Below are positions 10,006 through 22,420 of a DNA stretch of 64,000 bases, piece after piece. This DNA comes from Tretioscincus oriximinensis (taxonomy: Eukaryota; Chordata; Lepidosauria; Squamata; Gymnophthalmidae), in assembly GCA_022410635.1 (NCBI GenBank), contig JAJVDF010000019.1, positions 2,919,012 through 2,983,011 of the forward strand, given 5' to 3'. The translations under genes and the position numbers were made by a program. Within the stretch, counting starts at the first letter, position 1. Each line of letters begins with the position of its first letter. The notes below the pieces were generated by a model that ran no database searches, was not told where the DNA came from, and was given only the letters and a program-made list of their open reading frames with translations.

Positions 10006-11038
10006 TTAGAAAATACAAACTACATAACACAAAATTTCCAAAAATGCTAAAAAAAGAAAGAAAAACAAACATAACAAAACAAAAAACAATGCCACCCCCA
10101 CACAACCCCCAGGAGACAAAAGATTATATCCATTTATACAATAGAGGGAATGTTTGTAATTCAATGCTTTTCCATTGGGACCCAATACCTCAACTGGACA
10201 TAAACCTAAGAACTTTATTCCATTTATGTTTAATTTCAAATGTGTTCGAGCCTAAGGATCTTTTCCTTCTTTAATGAATTCAAATTGCATTATATGTAAA
10301 ATATACTTTATTCAAGATTTTACTGTCCAAATTGAATGGTCTTCCAAACAAAAGTACGCACCAAATGGGTGGCAGATATTAAATTATAATAAAGGTCTTT
10401 GTCGTCTTTACATTGCTCAAAAAAATCACGATCCATTAAAAACCATTTTTTAAAAGACCAACTCGTATTTCTACCCATGATGATATCTATAATGATTTGA
10501 ATAATATTCCAATAGTTTTTTACTACTGGACAGCTTCACCACTTCTGAATGTAGTCAGCCGCTGTTTGTTGACAATGCCAACAATTGGGTGGTAGATTAT
10601 TATTTAAGTGAATCAATTGAGCTGGAGTGCGGTACCAGAAAGTAATACATTTTATTCTTTCTAATAATTTATTAAATTTTGACCTGTTTATTAAATTAAT
10701 AAAAAAATAAATTTCTATCCCGTGTAAATTCACAAACTGATTCCCCTTCTGATGTATGATATTTTTGTATTGAAATTTCTTATTAATTAACAATTTATAA
10801 ATTGCTCCTATTAACCCATTATTATTTTAAAACTTTTTCCTATTCATTTAATTCTGTTTTAATCTATAATTTTCTATTTGGGGCTCCAACAAAATTTCTA
10901 ATCGCATGAGCTGATAACCAATTGTTATCCCCTAATATGTTGATTAATTCTCTATGCGATATCACCTGGTAGTCCTGTGAACAAAAATCCTTGACTAAAA
11001 ATTTGTCTCGCAGATTTGATATCATATGGGAACTATGT
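10006..11038 (-). pseudogene. L1 LINE ORF2 C-terminus and 3' UTR
   Basis: The minus-strand frame at 10793-10536 carries RIKCITFWYRTPAQLIHLNN and NLPPNCWHCQQ, which match the L1 ORF2 C-terminal W-Y-x-T-P motif and the Cys-x-x-Cys of its zinc-knuckle-like domain. A second piece at about 11035-10870 (ISHRELINILGDNNWL, then SAHAIRNFVGAPNRKL) is in keeping with the adjoining L1 region. From 10240 down to about 10010 is probable 3' UTR, T-rich in element orientation. Multiple stops and frame breaks. It pairs with the L1 piece at 11425-11880; the R1 repeat lies between them. Confidence 0.75.
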
Positions 11039-11039
11039 A

Positions 11040-11424
11040 AACGGGCATGGCCCTTGGTGGTCTACTGGTACGGCCCGAGCCGGGATTGCTATGAGCTGCC
11101 ACGCTGATGGGAGGGCGCCCTGATGGTGCCACATCATGGTGCATGGCTCAGTTGGTTGCAGTGTCAGACCAGGCGGCTGACCTGACCTGGGCTGGCAGCC
11201 AAGTTGCTGTGCCTGCCACGCTCCTACTCATGCTGTGGCCTAATTCTCTCCACTTCTGGGTTATTTGTTCTGTAAGGAAGCACTTGTGATGTTCAATGTT
11301 ATATTTTTGGTTGCGTTACTGTTATGCGTTTTTGCGTTAGGGGTTTGGAGTATTGTTAATAATTTAATAAACTATTAATGTTCACTTTTAAATGGTGTGG
11401 TCTCCCCTCTCTTCCCTCCACAGC
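11040..11424 (+). repeat. Unassigned interspersed repeat R1, copy A
   Basis: GC-richer block inside L1. Its right part (11185-11424) aligns by eye with the reverse complement of 23338-23600 and 27105-27330. Shared landmarks are GCCACGCTCCTACTCA, GGCCTAATTCTCTCCACTT, AAGCACTTGTGATGTT and, at the end, TTAATAAACTATTAATG then GGTGTGGTCTCCCCTCTCTT. AATAAA near the 3' end and the absence of coding motifs suggest an LTR, or the 3' end of a retroelement. Family unknown to me. Confidence 0.7.
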
Positions 11425-11880
11425 AAATTAGGTATATTCCAAGCTCCATCTGCCTTTAGAGAGTAGAGGAAATCTTGTTTTATACGCTGAGCTTTGGATC
11501 CTTGTAGCCATTTTGACAAATATTGGTTCCATTTAATAATCGTAGACTTTGGAATATTTTCAGGTAATGTTTGGAACAAAAATAAGATTTTTGGTAAAAT
11601 AGACATCTTAATAGCTCTAATCTTAGAAAGCATCGTTAATTTTTTTCATTTTCCATTTTTAATAGTGTTTTTAATTGATGACTAGACAATATTGGTGTTA
11701 ATAGACCGAAATTTATTTATATTTTTGGTTAGAGTTATTCTCAAATATTTCATTTTTTTGTTCCTATCCTTAAATTAGTCTGTCTTCTAATATCAAGTTG
11801 TTCATTTGGTGGAACATTATGAAATGGAATTTCTTTATTTTGCCAAGTTTATTTTAAGACCAGTGGATGTTTTGAATTTT
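11425..11880 (-). pseudogene. L1 LINE ORF2, thumb region
   Basis: The minus-strand frame 11633-11388 reads MLSKIRAIKMSILPKILFLF then QTLPENIPKS and, later, GAWNIPNLL, matching the L1 ORF2 segment K-M-x-x-L-P-K-x-L-Y-L-F-Q-x-x-P ... G-L-P-N-L. Upstream in another frame (about 11760-11690) is MKYLRITLTKNINK, the L1 K-Y-L-G-I-x-L-T-K motif. The coding match stops at about 11427, exactly where R1 begins. Confidence 0.8.
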
Positions 11881-12019
11881 GATATAATCTGATTTAAACT
11901 GATTTAACTCTGATATAAACTGATTTAACTGTGGCATTGACAAGCTAGGATACACCTCCTTAACCTGGCTTTGGCTGAAGAAACAATTACATCTTCCCCA
12001 CATCCCAGCACTGTTTTAA

Positions 12020-12142
12020 AATGTAAATTTTGAACTCTTGTTTTTATTGCTGCTAACCACCCTGAGACCTTCAATTCTGTACAGGGGCAGGACGTTTGTG
12101 TGTGCGTGCGTGCGTGCGTGTGTGTATGCGTGTGTGCATATA
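12020..12142 (+). repeat. L2-type 3' tail and TG/TGCG microsatellite
   Basis: 12045-12092 (CTAACCACCCTGAGACCTTC...GGGGCAGGA) is the conserved 3' end shared by L2-type LINEs and dependent SINEs here. It runs into a (TG)n/(TGCG)n tract at 12097-12142 that probably grew from the tail. Confidence 0.6.
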
Positions 12143-12271
12143 TAATGATTATGTGTTTTGTATCTGAATGTTGCAATTGAGATAGCTACCCAAAAGTTGG
12201 GATGTGCAGACTATTGTTACTGGTTATGTGAACATCACCATTCTTTGAAAAAAGATAACTATTAAATAGAG

Positions 12272-12417
12272 ACCAGCAAAGGAGCTAGCAGCACTTTCTT
12301 CAGATGCACATAGTGTCTACGAAAGCTTATGCCACCCACTTATCTCAAGTTAGTCTCAAAGTGCTGCTAGCTCCTTTGCTGGACTTTCTACTAGACTAAC
12401 ACGGTTATTTCTCTGAT
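12272..12417. mobile_element. Fold-back PLE 3'-end element, asymmetric
   Basis: The short left arm (12272-12305: CCAGCAAAGGAGCTAGCAGC then CTTCAGATG) is inverted relative to the full right arm (12306-12417), which carries TCTACGAAAGCTTATGCC and ends ACACGGTTATTTCTCTGAT. Flanks ATTAAATAGAG (12261-12271) and ATTAAACAGAG (12418-12428) form an 11-bp target duplication with one difference. Most of the left arm's inner part is deleted. The arms share the CTAGCAGC / GCTGCTAG subtype with the 63203 copy. Confidence 0.8.
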
Positions 12418-12428
12418 ATTAAACAGAG

Positions 12429-13248
12429 CTCATTTAAAACTGCTTTTAGAAAGATTTTAAAAATGCTAGTGCTAGCCATCACTGTGCTTCACGTGCACCT
12501 GCATTTCTTAAGATGTTCAAAATAAAAATAATGTTATTATGCATTGAGCCCTATTATAGTCTTCAAGAGAAAACACTCTTATAAAAACATAACAGCAAAC
12601 ACATTTTCCACAGGTGTTTCAAAATCAGATTGTATTTAAAAATTTATTATGCTAACATTTTTGTGAGAGAGCCAATTATCCCCCCCAAAAAAACTTATAT
12701 GCTTGTATTATGCGAGAATCTAATAATTTCTTAAGCAAGGAAGATTTAATCAGACAATGAATGAATTCCTAGCTAATGGCCTATTGTCTTGGGCTCGGCT
12801 GAACTCATACAAGATTTGTTAGAAGACGTTTTTATTAATCAATCGTTCTGAATAAAATATATAAGCATTAAGGTCTAATTAGATCCCATTAAGACCCTGA
12901 GGGGTAAAGAGATGATAACACTGCTAGATGTTTGCACATCTGTAGCATTTAAATGCCAAACAGTTTGCATCATACATTAGTAAACAAAATAATTGCTTCA
13001 TAATATTCTTTTTCTCTCCCTGCCTCCCCATCTTTTTATTTCTTACCATCTCTGCCAACTCTTGACTCATCTATGTCAGTTCATTGACAATAGAGCTCAG
13101 TAGTTATGTAAGTGGGAAAAAACTAATGAATGGAATTTTTGCAATTGCTGTATTAATGAGCCTCTGAAAATGTACTATTTAAGTTTAAAATAAACTTTTA
13201 CTGAAGGTTGACAGGGGAAGGCAAAAATAGTTTTTTCTGATTTAGTCC
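12429..13248. other. No gene; homeodomain-motif-rich AT-rich DNA
   Basis: 12720-13000 is unusually rich in TAAT/ATTA words (for example TCTAATTAGATCCCATTAA) without repeat similarity. It could be a conserved non-coding element; this is a guess from composition only. Confidence 0.25.
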
Positions 13249-14215
13249 AGTTCTTCTGGACTGAAAATGGATCAAACGTGTGTGTCAAAACAGTACTATA
13301 CAGTACTAAAATCTATTTAATTCCATGGATGAAGAATTCTGTGAAAGGCAATTCAAGACTCTCCAGCACCCCTCTCATAGTATCATACACCGCAATGACA
13401 ACTCTGGCAATTTGAATACCAGATCCTGATTCTTTTTCCCCTCTACATTTCCAAGATTATGAGTATAGAAACCAGGGATTGCAGGGATTAAAAACAAATG
13501 AGATACAGAATACCTCCAGTTATCTAAATATCTCTAGCCTGTAGCTCTGGCCAACCCAGCTATTCAAAAGCAAGAATTGCAAAAAATTGCAACTGACTGC
13601 AAGTAGATACATGGGAACCACCATAGCCTGGTGGGGAAGATAATAATACTCTTAAGCCGCTTTGAGTCCCTTTGAAAGGTGAGAAAAGTGGGGTATAAGA
13701 ACCCAGTTCTTATTATTATTATCTGTCTCTGACACTGAAAGTAAATATATGTCTATTGTTAACTGGCTTATTATTTGCTGGTAATGGCTGGTAACCATTT
13801 ATTATTAGTAAAAGACATTTATTAATGCACCATATAACTATTGATTTTATCAACATTGAAGAATAATAATAAGTAAATGTGAAGTGGGATAAAATAGCCC
13901 ATGGCTAGGATATTAGGAGTGTGTAAGGTGCTGCATCTTGGTGACGGTCCCGCACTGCTATCTAAGGCTGGACCAGGTATCTGAACTTCATGCCCATCAA
14001 AGGCAGATCAATTTAGTCTGCGGGTGAACACTGCCCAGCCAGCGCTGCAGGCAGCCACACCTATTGGCTCTGCCCAACCAGCACTGAAGGATCAAAGAGA
14101 TGTTACAGAGCTTGCAGGGCAGCGACCCTTCACAGAGTTCTTCATCCATGGAATTAAATAGATTTTAGTACTGTTTTGACGCACAAGTTTGATCCNTTTT
14201 CAGTCCAGAAGAACT
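13249..14215. mobile_element. Terminal-inverted-repeat element, about 967 bp
   Basis: 13249-13348 and 14126-14215 are inverted copies of each other, starting AGTTCTTCTGGACTGAAAA from each outer end and running about 90 bp at high identity; the left arm has a 10-bp internal duplication (CAGTACTATA). The interior has no transposase frame and holds a 5'-truncated SINE (13532-13723). No clear target duplication. Either a non-autonomous DNA transposon or a fold-back structure; the superfamily is undetermined. Confidence 0.7.
13532..13723 (+). repeat. 5'-truncated tRNA-SINE
   Basis: Matches the body and tail of the SINE at 48148-48486: AGCCTGTAGCTCTGGCCAAC, GCAAGTAGATACATGGGAAC, then AAGCCGCTTTGAGTCCCTTT and GGGGTATAAGAACCCAGTTC, ending in (TTA)n. 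The tRNA-like head is missing. Confidence 0.85.
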
Positions 14216-17004
14216 TGATGATTCAAGGTTGCATTTGTCTTTTACCCCTTTCCTAGGACCAGCTCTGCAATCCTGAACCCTTAAGCGGGCCCTCAGGAAG
14301 TATAGCTAGGGGATATTTGCTACCATGGCTATTAGCTATCCCTGTTGGCCAGCCAAGATGTGCACCTGCTACACTAGCCACAACAAGAGGGAAGGGAGGG
14401 AGGGACTTGCTTTCATGCAGAAAACAGTGGCTTGGGAGGGGCACAGTGTTCTTTTATATCCCTGCCACAAGCCTTGCCTCCCACACACACTCACGTTTCC
14501 GTCGTCATGCTCCCAGGACTGTCCAGATCTGGAAGGAGCTTTTTCACACTCTGACAGCCGCAGCAGGACCCTCTGCCACACCAGCAAAGCTAACTGGCTT
14601 CAGAGCTTGGTGAGTCTTTTAGTAGTGGAATAAGCCTATTTCCTTTGTGCACGCAATGCAACAGGAGATTAGCAGTTGTTGGATATTCATGTCATTCAAT
14701 GAAGCAACAGCTCCTGTCTTCCCACTTGGCCGCCTGCTCCTTCCCCTCTCCTCGTGCCCCCCCCCCCACTTTCTCCAATGGGTGATTGGTGGGTATTTTA
14801 TAGTTATAAGTAATTTTTATAATTATAATGAAAATTGAATTTCAAGATTTATAGAATAAGGAAAGGATTAAATATATGTTATACATAAGCTCAAGATGTG
14901 CCCTACAATACAGAAAACATGAGTAAAGTTAAGTGGAAAGCAAGTACACTTCTCCAGATCAGAAGTTGCTGACTAAAATGGTTGTCAATGGCAATGTTAA
15001 AATATGTTATTTCCAATCCAAAAATCTTATACACAAAATAAAAATGAAATTATTTTAAATTCACTAGCTGTCAGCAGTTGAGGTCTTCTTATAATTAAGG
15101 CTGCTCCAAACTGTGTTTGACCAGAAAATGTTGTCAAGGGTTTCAGCAGGAGCTTTATGGCCAAGTGCATTGTATGTTGCTTGCACTCTCAACTAACTAG
15201 CAAAATGTGGGCATAAATTAGTAGATACTTTTCATCCTATGCAAGGTTGTTGTTGGCTTTTTTCTATTTTTAAAATTTTATAGAGAACGTACCCATGTGG
15301 ATAAAAAGATAGGTCTCTTGAATCTTTATCCTATGTGTAATAGAGGGCATTGCTTAGAATATGTGTTAAAATTACTTTATCCTCATAATCATTTATGTCC
15401 TTTCTGGTTACTCTACATGTCAGTAGGGAAGACTGGGAATTCAAAATATGTCAGGAGAAAATGCTCCTCATAATAATATAATAACATTGCAATTCTATCC
15501 AATATCTTGTTATCCAATTTTTTCCTTTTTTGTTTAATTAAAAAATAATCGAAGCAATATACATAAATCAAAATTATGTTAAGACATTGCAAAGAGAAGA
15601 ATGCATAGAATTCTTTCAGTATCTGGATCTAAGCCTTGTTATAAAGTATTAGAGTTTGATATTGTAGGACTAAAGAGGCCAGAAATACCCCATTAGTGTT
15701 TCTTTCATCCCCCTGCTTTCCCCTCTCTGGAGCACCTGGAGAGAGGTATTATTAGTTGTGGAACCCAGGAAGAAGTAAAGCATGTGGAGAGACCTTGGAA
15801 TTGCCTCTTGTTCTCATGCCTTTAGTCATCTCTTCCCTTTCATTGATCTAGAGTAAAATTATTTTTAAGAAGACTACCTCAACCTCCATGTTTATGTGCT
15901 GCTTATCATTAATATAACTTGGCTTTATCCTCATCAGAAGCAACAAGTCTCTTAGTTAGGCTATGAAAGCACATAAGTACGTGACTGGTAGTTTACCATT
16001 TTTTTAAAAGAAGTAAACAAGGCTTTAATAGTATAGTCACATCCAATATGATTGTCTTAATTTTCAACTAGTGATTAACATTGAATGACAATGGCTGCTG
16101 ACCGTTTTGATAAGTAACTAGCTTGAGATGGAATATTGGTTTCACAATGCATAATTGGTTGTTATATTTTATAAAATTTCAGTTTTGCTAGGAGACAATG
16201 TTTTAAAACAAATAAACTTTGTTGAAATTGCCTGGAAGTAAAAGACCCCTGGCACCCTGCCCGTAGTAAGAAATTGAGAAGTTCGTATAATATTGAACAA
16301 TCCAAATTAGTGTGGCTGTGACACTGTTACGAGATTAAGCCATAGTTGACTGGAGAAACAGAGTAAATTGTTTTTCCTCCTTCCACAGTTTTAACTGCAT
16401 TTTGACAGACATTGATTGTTTTTATTTGGATTTATTGAGAATCCCTTCAAGAGTTTAGAATGAAAAGCGGTATGAGCTCATTTAAGGTACACCCAAATGC
16501 CAGTAGGAAATTGCAGAAGCTAATAAAAACCCCACAATTGCCTCTTGTAGTCACAGCTGTATTCAGGGGGCAACTGAGAGCTTTTACTTTCATGCTCCTG
16601 CCTCTGTTATTGTTTTATCTTAAAATTACTATTGTATTATTCAAGTGCCCACCCACTTCCCTTCCTGTGACAATTAGAAGAATCAGATGCACCAGTATAC
16701 AATGGGAATACTAGTCTTGGAAGTTTGATATATAAAATATATTTTGGAAGTATTGTTGACCATTTACTATTTTTTTCCTTCTAACTAAATAGATTTCTTG
16801 GTTCCTTAGTAGGAGGATCATTTCCAAATCATGGGGTGTAGTAAGTCAGCTTTAGTTAGAACTGGGTATCAGCTTCTGGAAACCTTGCTTTGAGGAGAAG
16901 TCAGGCATATTTAAACTTGTTCAGAGAAGGCGAATTATGATAACTTGTTTTTAGACACCTTCAAGTCTGGTGTTTACTGGATTCCTCATCTCATCTATCA
17001 TATA
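14216..17004. other. No gene recognised
   Basis: Unique-looking sequence. The GC-richer patch 14230-14620 has overlapping short ORFs on both strands but no domain. A C-homopolymer occurs at 14758-14768. Confidence 0.45.
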
Positions 17005-17086
17005 TATACTGCTCAAAACAATTAAGGGAACACGTTAACATAACAGTGTAATACTAAGTGTTCCCTTAATTGTTTTGAGCAGTATA
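17005..17086. mobile_element. 82-bp mariner-like MITE, copy 1
   Basis: Two perfect 29-bp inverted arms (17005-17033 and 17058-17086; outer end TATACTGCTCAAAACAATTA) with a 24-base centre. The TA ends fit Tc1/mariner target use, and the TACTGCTCAAAA...GGGAACAC terminus resembles known mariner-type ends. The same 82-bp unit recurs in the opposite orientation at 46755. Confidence 0.88.
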
Positions 17087-17098
17087 TTTTTATAGATT

Positions 17099-17140
17099 CT
17101 ATCTATCTANCTATCTATCTATCTATCTCTCTGCCTGCCT
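17099..17140. repeat. CTAT microsatellite
   Basis: (CTAT)n with one N, passing into CTCTCTGCCTGCC; it starts 12 bases after the MITE. Confidence 0.9.
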
Positions 17141-20100
17141 ACATGCATGCATTCATAGTACCTCATGGTTAATCAAGAGAGGGCTATTTGCTTTGGGACC
17201 AAAAGCCATTTCCAGATCCAAATTGAATTGCATCTACTGTACCTGCAAAACATTTAAACTGACATTATTTTTTGACTTGGAAAAAAGAGTTTATAATAGA
17301 TTGGGAATATGTGCCAGAGAAAAGCCCAGAAAATTAGCTGTTGACTCATTCACCTGAAGAAAATGGTTGCTATTACTGAAGATAAGACCATTTCTGACAG
17401 TCAAGACACCAAACCTGGGGCACAGACACACACACACATGCCTTTAAACTATCTTCAGTACAGAATAACTGGACTGTGAATCAGAAAAAAACAAAACAGT
17501 AAAAATAGGTAGGCTCTGGATTTTAATCCTGTTCTTCAGGACTCAAAAGTGTTTTTAAAAGCATGAATATGACTCTGACCTTAATGGTTTAAATAGCACC
17601 TTTCTGTTCTACTGTTCTACGATCTTATAAATTTCAGTGATGCTGTTCTTGCCAGAAAAGCATTTTAACTGCAGCCCCCCCTCCCCCCAAAGCATTTTTT
17701 TAACATTTTAATATCACTTCTTCATATTCCCACTGTCCACAACTAAGTTAAGGTCAGGTCTATTCTCCTTCTGTTGTTAAATTGACTAATACATCCAAGT
17801 GAAGACTTTTCAATGCAGGAAATAATTGAATTTTTACTCTCTGCAGAAGCATTTAGCTAAAGGCTACTTTGCTTATAGAAGATTTACAAAAATAGCAGCC
17901 AGTGACAAGGCTTATGACAATGTCTGAAGTGTAACCTTCAAGCCAGTCTAGCTGTCACTGTGTTCTTTTGTTCTGTTTCTTGCTGACATTTCAATGCATG
18001 CTAAACACNACCTACAACCAGTACCTTTTGAAAAGTCAAAGGGGCAATATTCTGTTCTTCTGTACACACACACACCTCAGTGGTCTCCGTGATGGTTACG
18101 TAGACGGTCTGCAGCAGTCTTAAAAACAGATTGTTTTAAAAAATAGGCTTTACTGAGAAAAGCAATTTGCACATTTTTCAAAATTGTTGCCTTTCAATAG
18201 AAATTTAATAATATGGCCCATAATAATCTCTGTTATTTAAACAAGGGAGGTATCTGTTTATTTATAGGTGATGATTAGGAGGCTGGAATCTTTACAATAA
18301 GGGAAGTTCAAAAGATGAAGAAATTACTTACATTTTACACTAACAGAACCAAGCCAAGGATGGACAGATAAACAGACTTTAATTGAGGATATTTTATTTA
18401 TTCATGCATTTTATATAGACATTTTTGTCCCACCCTTTAACAATATTCTCAGGATAGGCAACAACAAATATACAAATTATTAAAGCATACATTTAAAACA
18501 AACCCTCTACTTTCATGGAGCAGAGGCCTGTGGCTTTAAATTACCCTTCAAATTTAGTGAGTCAGTGAAAATGTTCACTTTGACCGAAGTAGAATTTGGC
18601 TTAGGCAACTGAGGAAATTTTAGACATTACATGTCAGACAGAAAGTCAGAAATGTAACTTGGCAGTTGAATTTTAGACAGAAACAGGGATAGTTTGATGT
18701 GATAAGGAATCAAAGATGATTATATTTTTTCCTCACAAAATAGTAACTCAATATTCTTCTATCTCACCAGTAACATTAGGATTGATGGATTGACGTTATC
18801 TAATGGTTAAGAAGAGTATTCTGACTTCAGTTTGGATATATTGAGAATTTAAGTTTTCAATATTTTAAATAAAAAAGCAGGCAACTTTTTAAAGATTATA
18901 AATAAATGACTCCTTAATAGATATATGGTTGCTTCTAGACTAAACAAACTTGGCAATTATGCTTAAAAAGCAGATGAAGACGGGAGATGTACTTCAAGAT
19001 ATAGCATTTGATAGCAGACACTTTTTTCTGGATTTCAAGAAATGGAATTCATATGGGAATTCATTTTTTTTGAAATCCTGAAAACTAGGCCATATTATTT
19101 GGCCAAATGATTTGGATAGATAAGCCCACAGCTTCATAGTAAGACAAAGGGGAAATAAATCATTATTCCAATGTTTTCTCTTGATTGTTTTTAACAGTTC
19201 CCTATAGAGTTCTTATGTTGTTTTGTTTCCAATGTCAAACACAGTTCTTTCCTTTGTCAAGAATCACATGGTGCCTTTAGAGTCCCTAAATAAAGAACAA
19301 GGATTCAGAGTGTGATGAGTCTCATTTTATAATTGGGAGGGCACACTAAAACTCCACTGGATTTGTAGCAAATTTGGAAGGAAACCTCTTCATTTTACTA
19401 CAAATCCCAGGAGACTTTGGGGTGAAAGGTCTGCTAAGGAAACACCATTTCTCATTGAGTGTTGTGACATTATCTTTCCCCCTTCTGTTCCACCTCTGAG
19501 AAATGCTTTGATTTAAAAAGAAAAAAAATTGTCACTGGATTGTTATCTCTTACCCAACTTCTCCTCCTTCCTTTTACCCATGTTTCATTTTAAAAATCCT
19601 CCTTCATTTCAAATGGTCTTTCTCTGCTGCTAAATTGGTTGTTCCCTTCCCTAGTGGCTGCCCAATTTTATACCCTGAAAGCAAGAGATGATGAACAGAT
19701 GGTGCCTTAATCCATGATTATATTGGAAGAAAGGTAACAGGATAATAATCCAAAATGGAAACCTTTCTCTTGGGTAGTGTTTTTCCATTTGTCAGCTTTC
19801 AGGTTACCTGCTTTATTTCGGCAGTGTTTAAGATTAGAAAGGGCTTTTGTCCCCAAAATTTACATTCAAATTCGAATCTGTAAAAAAATTGTTGTATTTT
19901 TAAATTATTTTTAAGTTTTGTGCTTTTGTTACGGCAATGGTTGCACAACAAACACTTATTTACATGTTGAAAAGACCTNGATGTCATGGTAGGATAGCAA
20001 AAGATAATGTCTGGAAGCATCCCTGCCTGACAGTCTATCTGTCATCTACAGTAGTGAAAAATACTGTCTTTTTAAGGTAACAATTATGTATAAATAATTG

Positions 20101-22079
20101 TGTACAAGATTTTTAATTTTATGCATAATTTTCTTCAATTCCATAATTTTGTTAGCTTTATATGATGTCTTCCAATTAAGATACTAAGGAAGTGGAATAG
20201 GAAGCTTATGGTGGTGGTGGGGGGAGAACACAAAATGTTGTTCAGGAATTTCCTACTGGATGTGAATTCATTTTTGTGCTTATATTTTCAGTTCACGGAG
20301 ACAATGGATAATGCCTCGTTGACAATTTAGGGCAATCATATCTAAAATCTAAAACTTGTTATGGACTTGTAATTGGTTTGTTACACAGCCCTCAAAAAAG
20401 AAAAAGGAAGAGAGTAGAGGCAACTGCAGAAAAACCCTACTGCATTTTCTGACATAAGGGAACCGACTGGTTTGTTAGTATGACTCAAATAATTTAAAAC
20501 AACAGCAACAAAATCAGTCTGTATACTAAAACCTGTATGCACCAGTGTCCCATACATAAATATATTCCTGAGTTTGACCTTCTGCTATGCATGCTATTAT
20601 TCCAAATACGGTTTTATTTGCATAAAATATAGAGCAGGATAATTTGCAAGTAGTTATGAACTTTTAACTTCATTTTCNTGGGAGTCAGCATAATGAGTTA
20701 CTTCTGAGTAGAAATGCTTAGAATTATATTATAAATGAATGTTGTGCAGGATGCTGCCATTGTGATGAGTCGGCTCATGAGCGATCATTCACTGATTTGC
20801 TGCTGGCAAGGTCTTGCATGACTTCAGGCGAGATCTTGCTCCAGTAGCAAGGAGGACCTGCATGACGGATGGCATGCTGGCATCAAGGCTTCTATTGCTG
20901 GATCACAATTTCCCCTCCCTCTAAAGTAGCAAGGAAACGGGCCTTTTCCACACAATCAGCTCAGCCACAATCTAATCTCGTAGAGCTGCCTCTAGAGGGC
21001 TCTCATGGAGGCTCCAAGTTGACGTGTGGATGTAGCTTTAGTTTCCTAACACTTTTAATACTGTATCATTTAAAAAAAAACAATTACATTTGCACAATGA
21101 TAGCAAGAGTTTTCAAAAGTGTCTCCTTTCATAATTGCCNATTGAAACTATTGGCTGACTTTATATCTCCTGTATCTCAAATACTAGGAGGACTTGCACA
21201 TACTGCAAGTGGGAACAATATTAAGAGGAGGTCACATGGGATATGACTCTATTCCATATGAGATTTCACTTTAATTTTTGAACACATAATTTAAAATGAA
21301 ACACATATTCCTTTCAAATCCCACCGCCCCACTTTCCTGCTGAGAAATTGATTTCACAGTTTTTCTGTGTTCTTAAAAAGGGGAAAATCCATTGGTGCAT
21401 TTCTTTTTATCTCGTTGTAGGGGGTGATAGCTCTGGACATGGTCCCACTCTCCAATTTCATACAACATACAACAAAAGCAATTTATTTGGTCAAATCTGT
21501 AATTACCAAGTTTAAATGAATCACAATTAATAAGTGTCACCTAATCAGAATATCAATAGTCTTCACCATTAAAAGCAAAATGCAAAAATCTATAGTTTCA
21601 ATGTGCTTCATTTGCTTTTGTTTGTGTTTTGGGAAAGTGGAATTCAAAGTGCTTGCATGACAGCATAAAAGGATTGAAAATGAATTCTCTGGTGGAATAG
21701 TACAGACTTCTTTTAGAAGCATTTTTTTTTNNAAAAATAGTTTCAATTCAGACTTCTTTCTTTACATTCAAAGTGATTACTAGTCAGATGTACGTCACTG
21801 TGACAAAGTCCAGCTAATTTTTGCTCTGGTGCATGACAAGAGACCAGATGAAACATTCCACAGCCCATTAGACTGAATGTTTTATGTACAGACCAACAAG
21901 TACAGACCAACATATTATATAGCCGAAGGCTTGAATAATTAAAGAATGTGGCAGCAAGAGGGTGTCTGTATACAGAAGCAAAAGCAAGGGGAGGGGGAGG
22001 CTTTGAAGGATGCAAGCAACAGAAATGGGAGGCATGCTGTTTACAGTTATCTTCACAAAATCAAAGTCTTGTATCGNGG
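17141..22079. other. No gene recognised; old L2 tail near 18395-18490
   Basis: Mostly unique AT-rich DNA. 18395-18490 (TTTATTTATTCATGCATTTT then GTCCCACCCTTTAACA) reads as a decayed L2-type 3' tail on the minus strand. The GC-richer patch 20750-21040 shows no coding motif. A direct duplication of GTACAGACCAACA occurs at about 21886-21912. Confidence 0.4.
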
Positions 22080-22420
22080 GTCAGCTTCACTCGATATTCA
22101 ATGACATGAGACGGTAATCTTGAGGTAGCTTGCCCTGTAGAATGAACACGTGTCGAAGGATTCACACGGACAACGCTTCAGGAACAACGAGCACTCTAGG
22201 AGGGTCCACGGGTCATGGAATTCCTTCAGATGGGCTCTGTGCGTCAACTTTTATTGACCCCAAGATCAGAAGGCGTGATTTAGGATTATGACGAGGTAAA
22301 GGGGGCTGGCAGACCCAACGTGGGTCAGGTGGTGACACCTGTGTGACGTGTTTTTCTCCTCCCCAAGGAGGTGCAGCCTGGTCAGGAACTCCGAATTTGG
22401 GCATGTTNGTGTGTGTGTGT
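22080..22420 (-). repeat. Possible LTR fragment
   Basis: CpG-richer block in AT-rich surroundings with a minus-strand AATAAA (22255-22250) followed by about 115 bp ending TCATTCTACA, the shape of an R-U5 segment ending in CA. A (GT)n run lies at 22408-22421. No second end or target duplication found. Confidence 0.3.
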
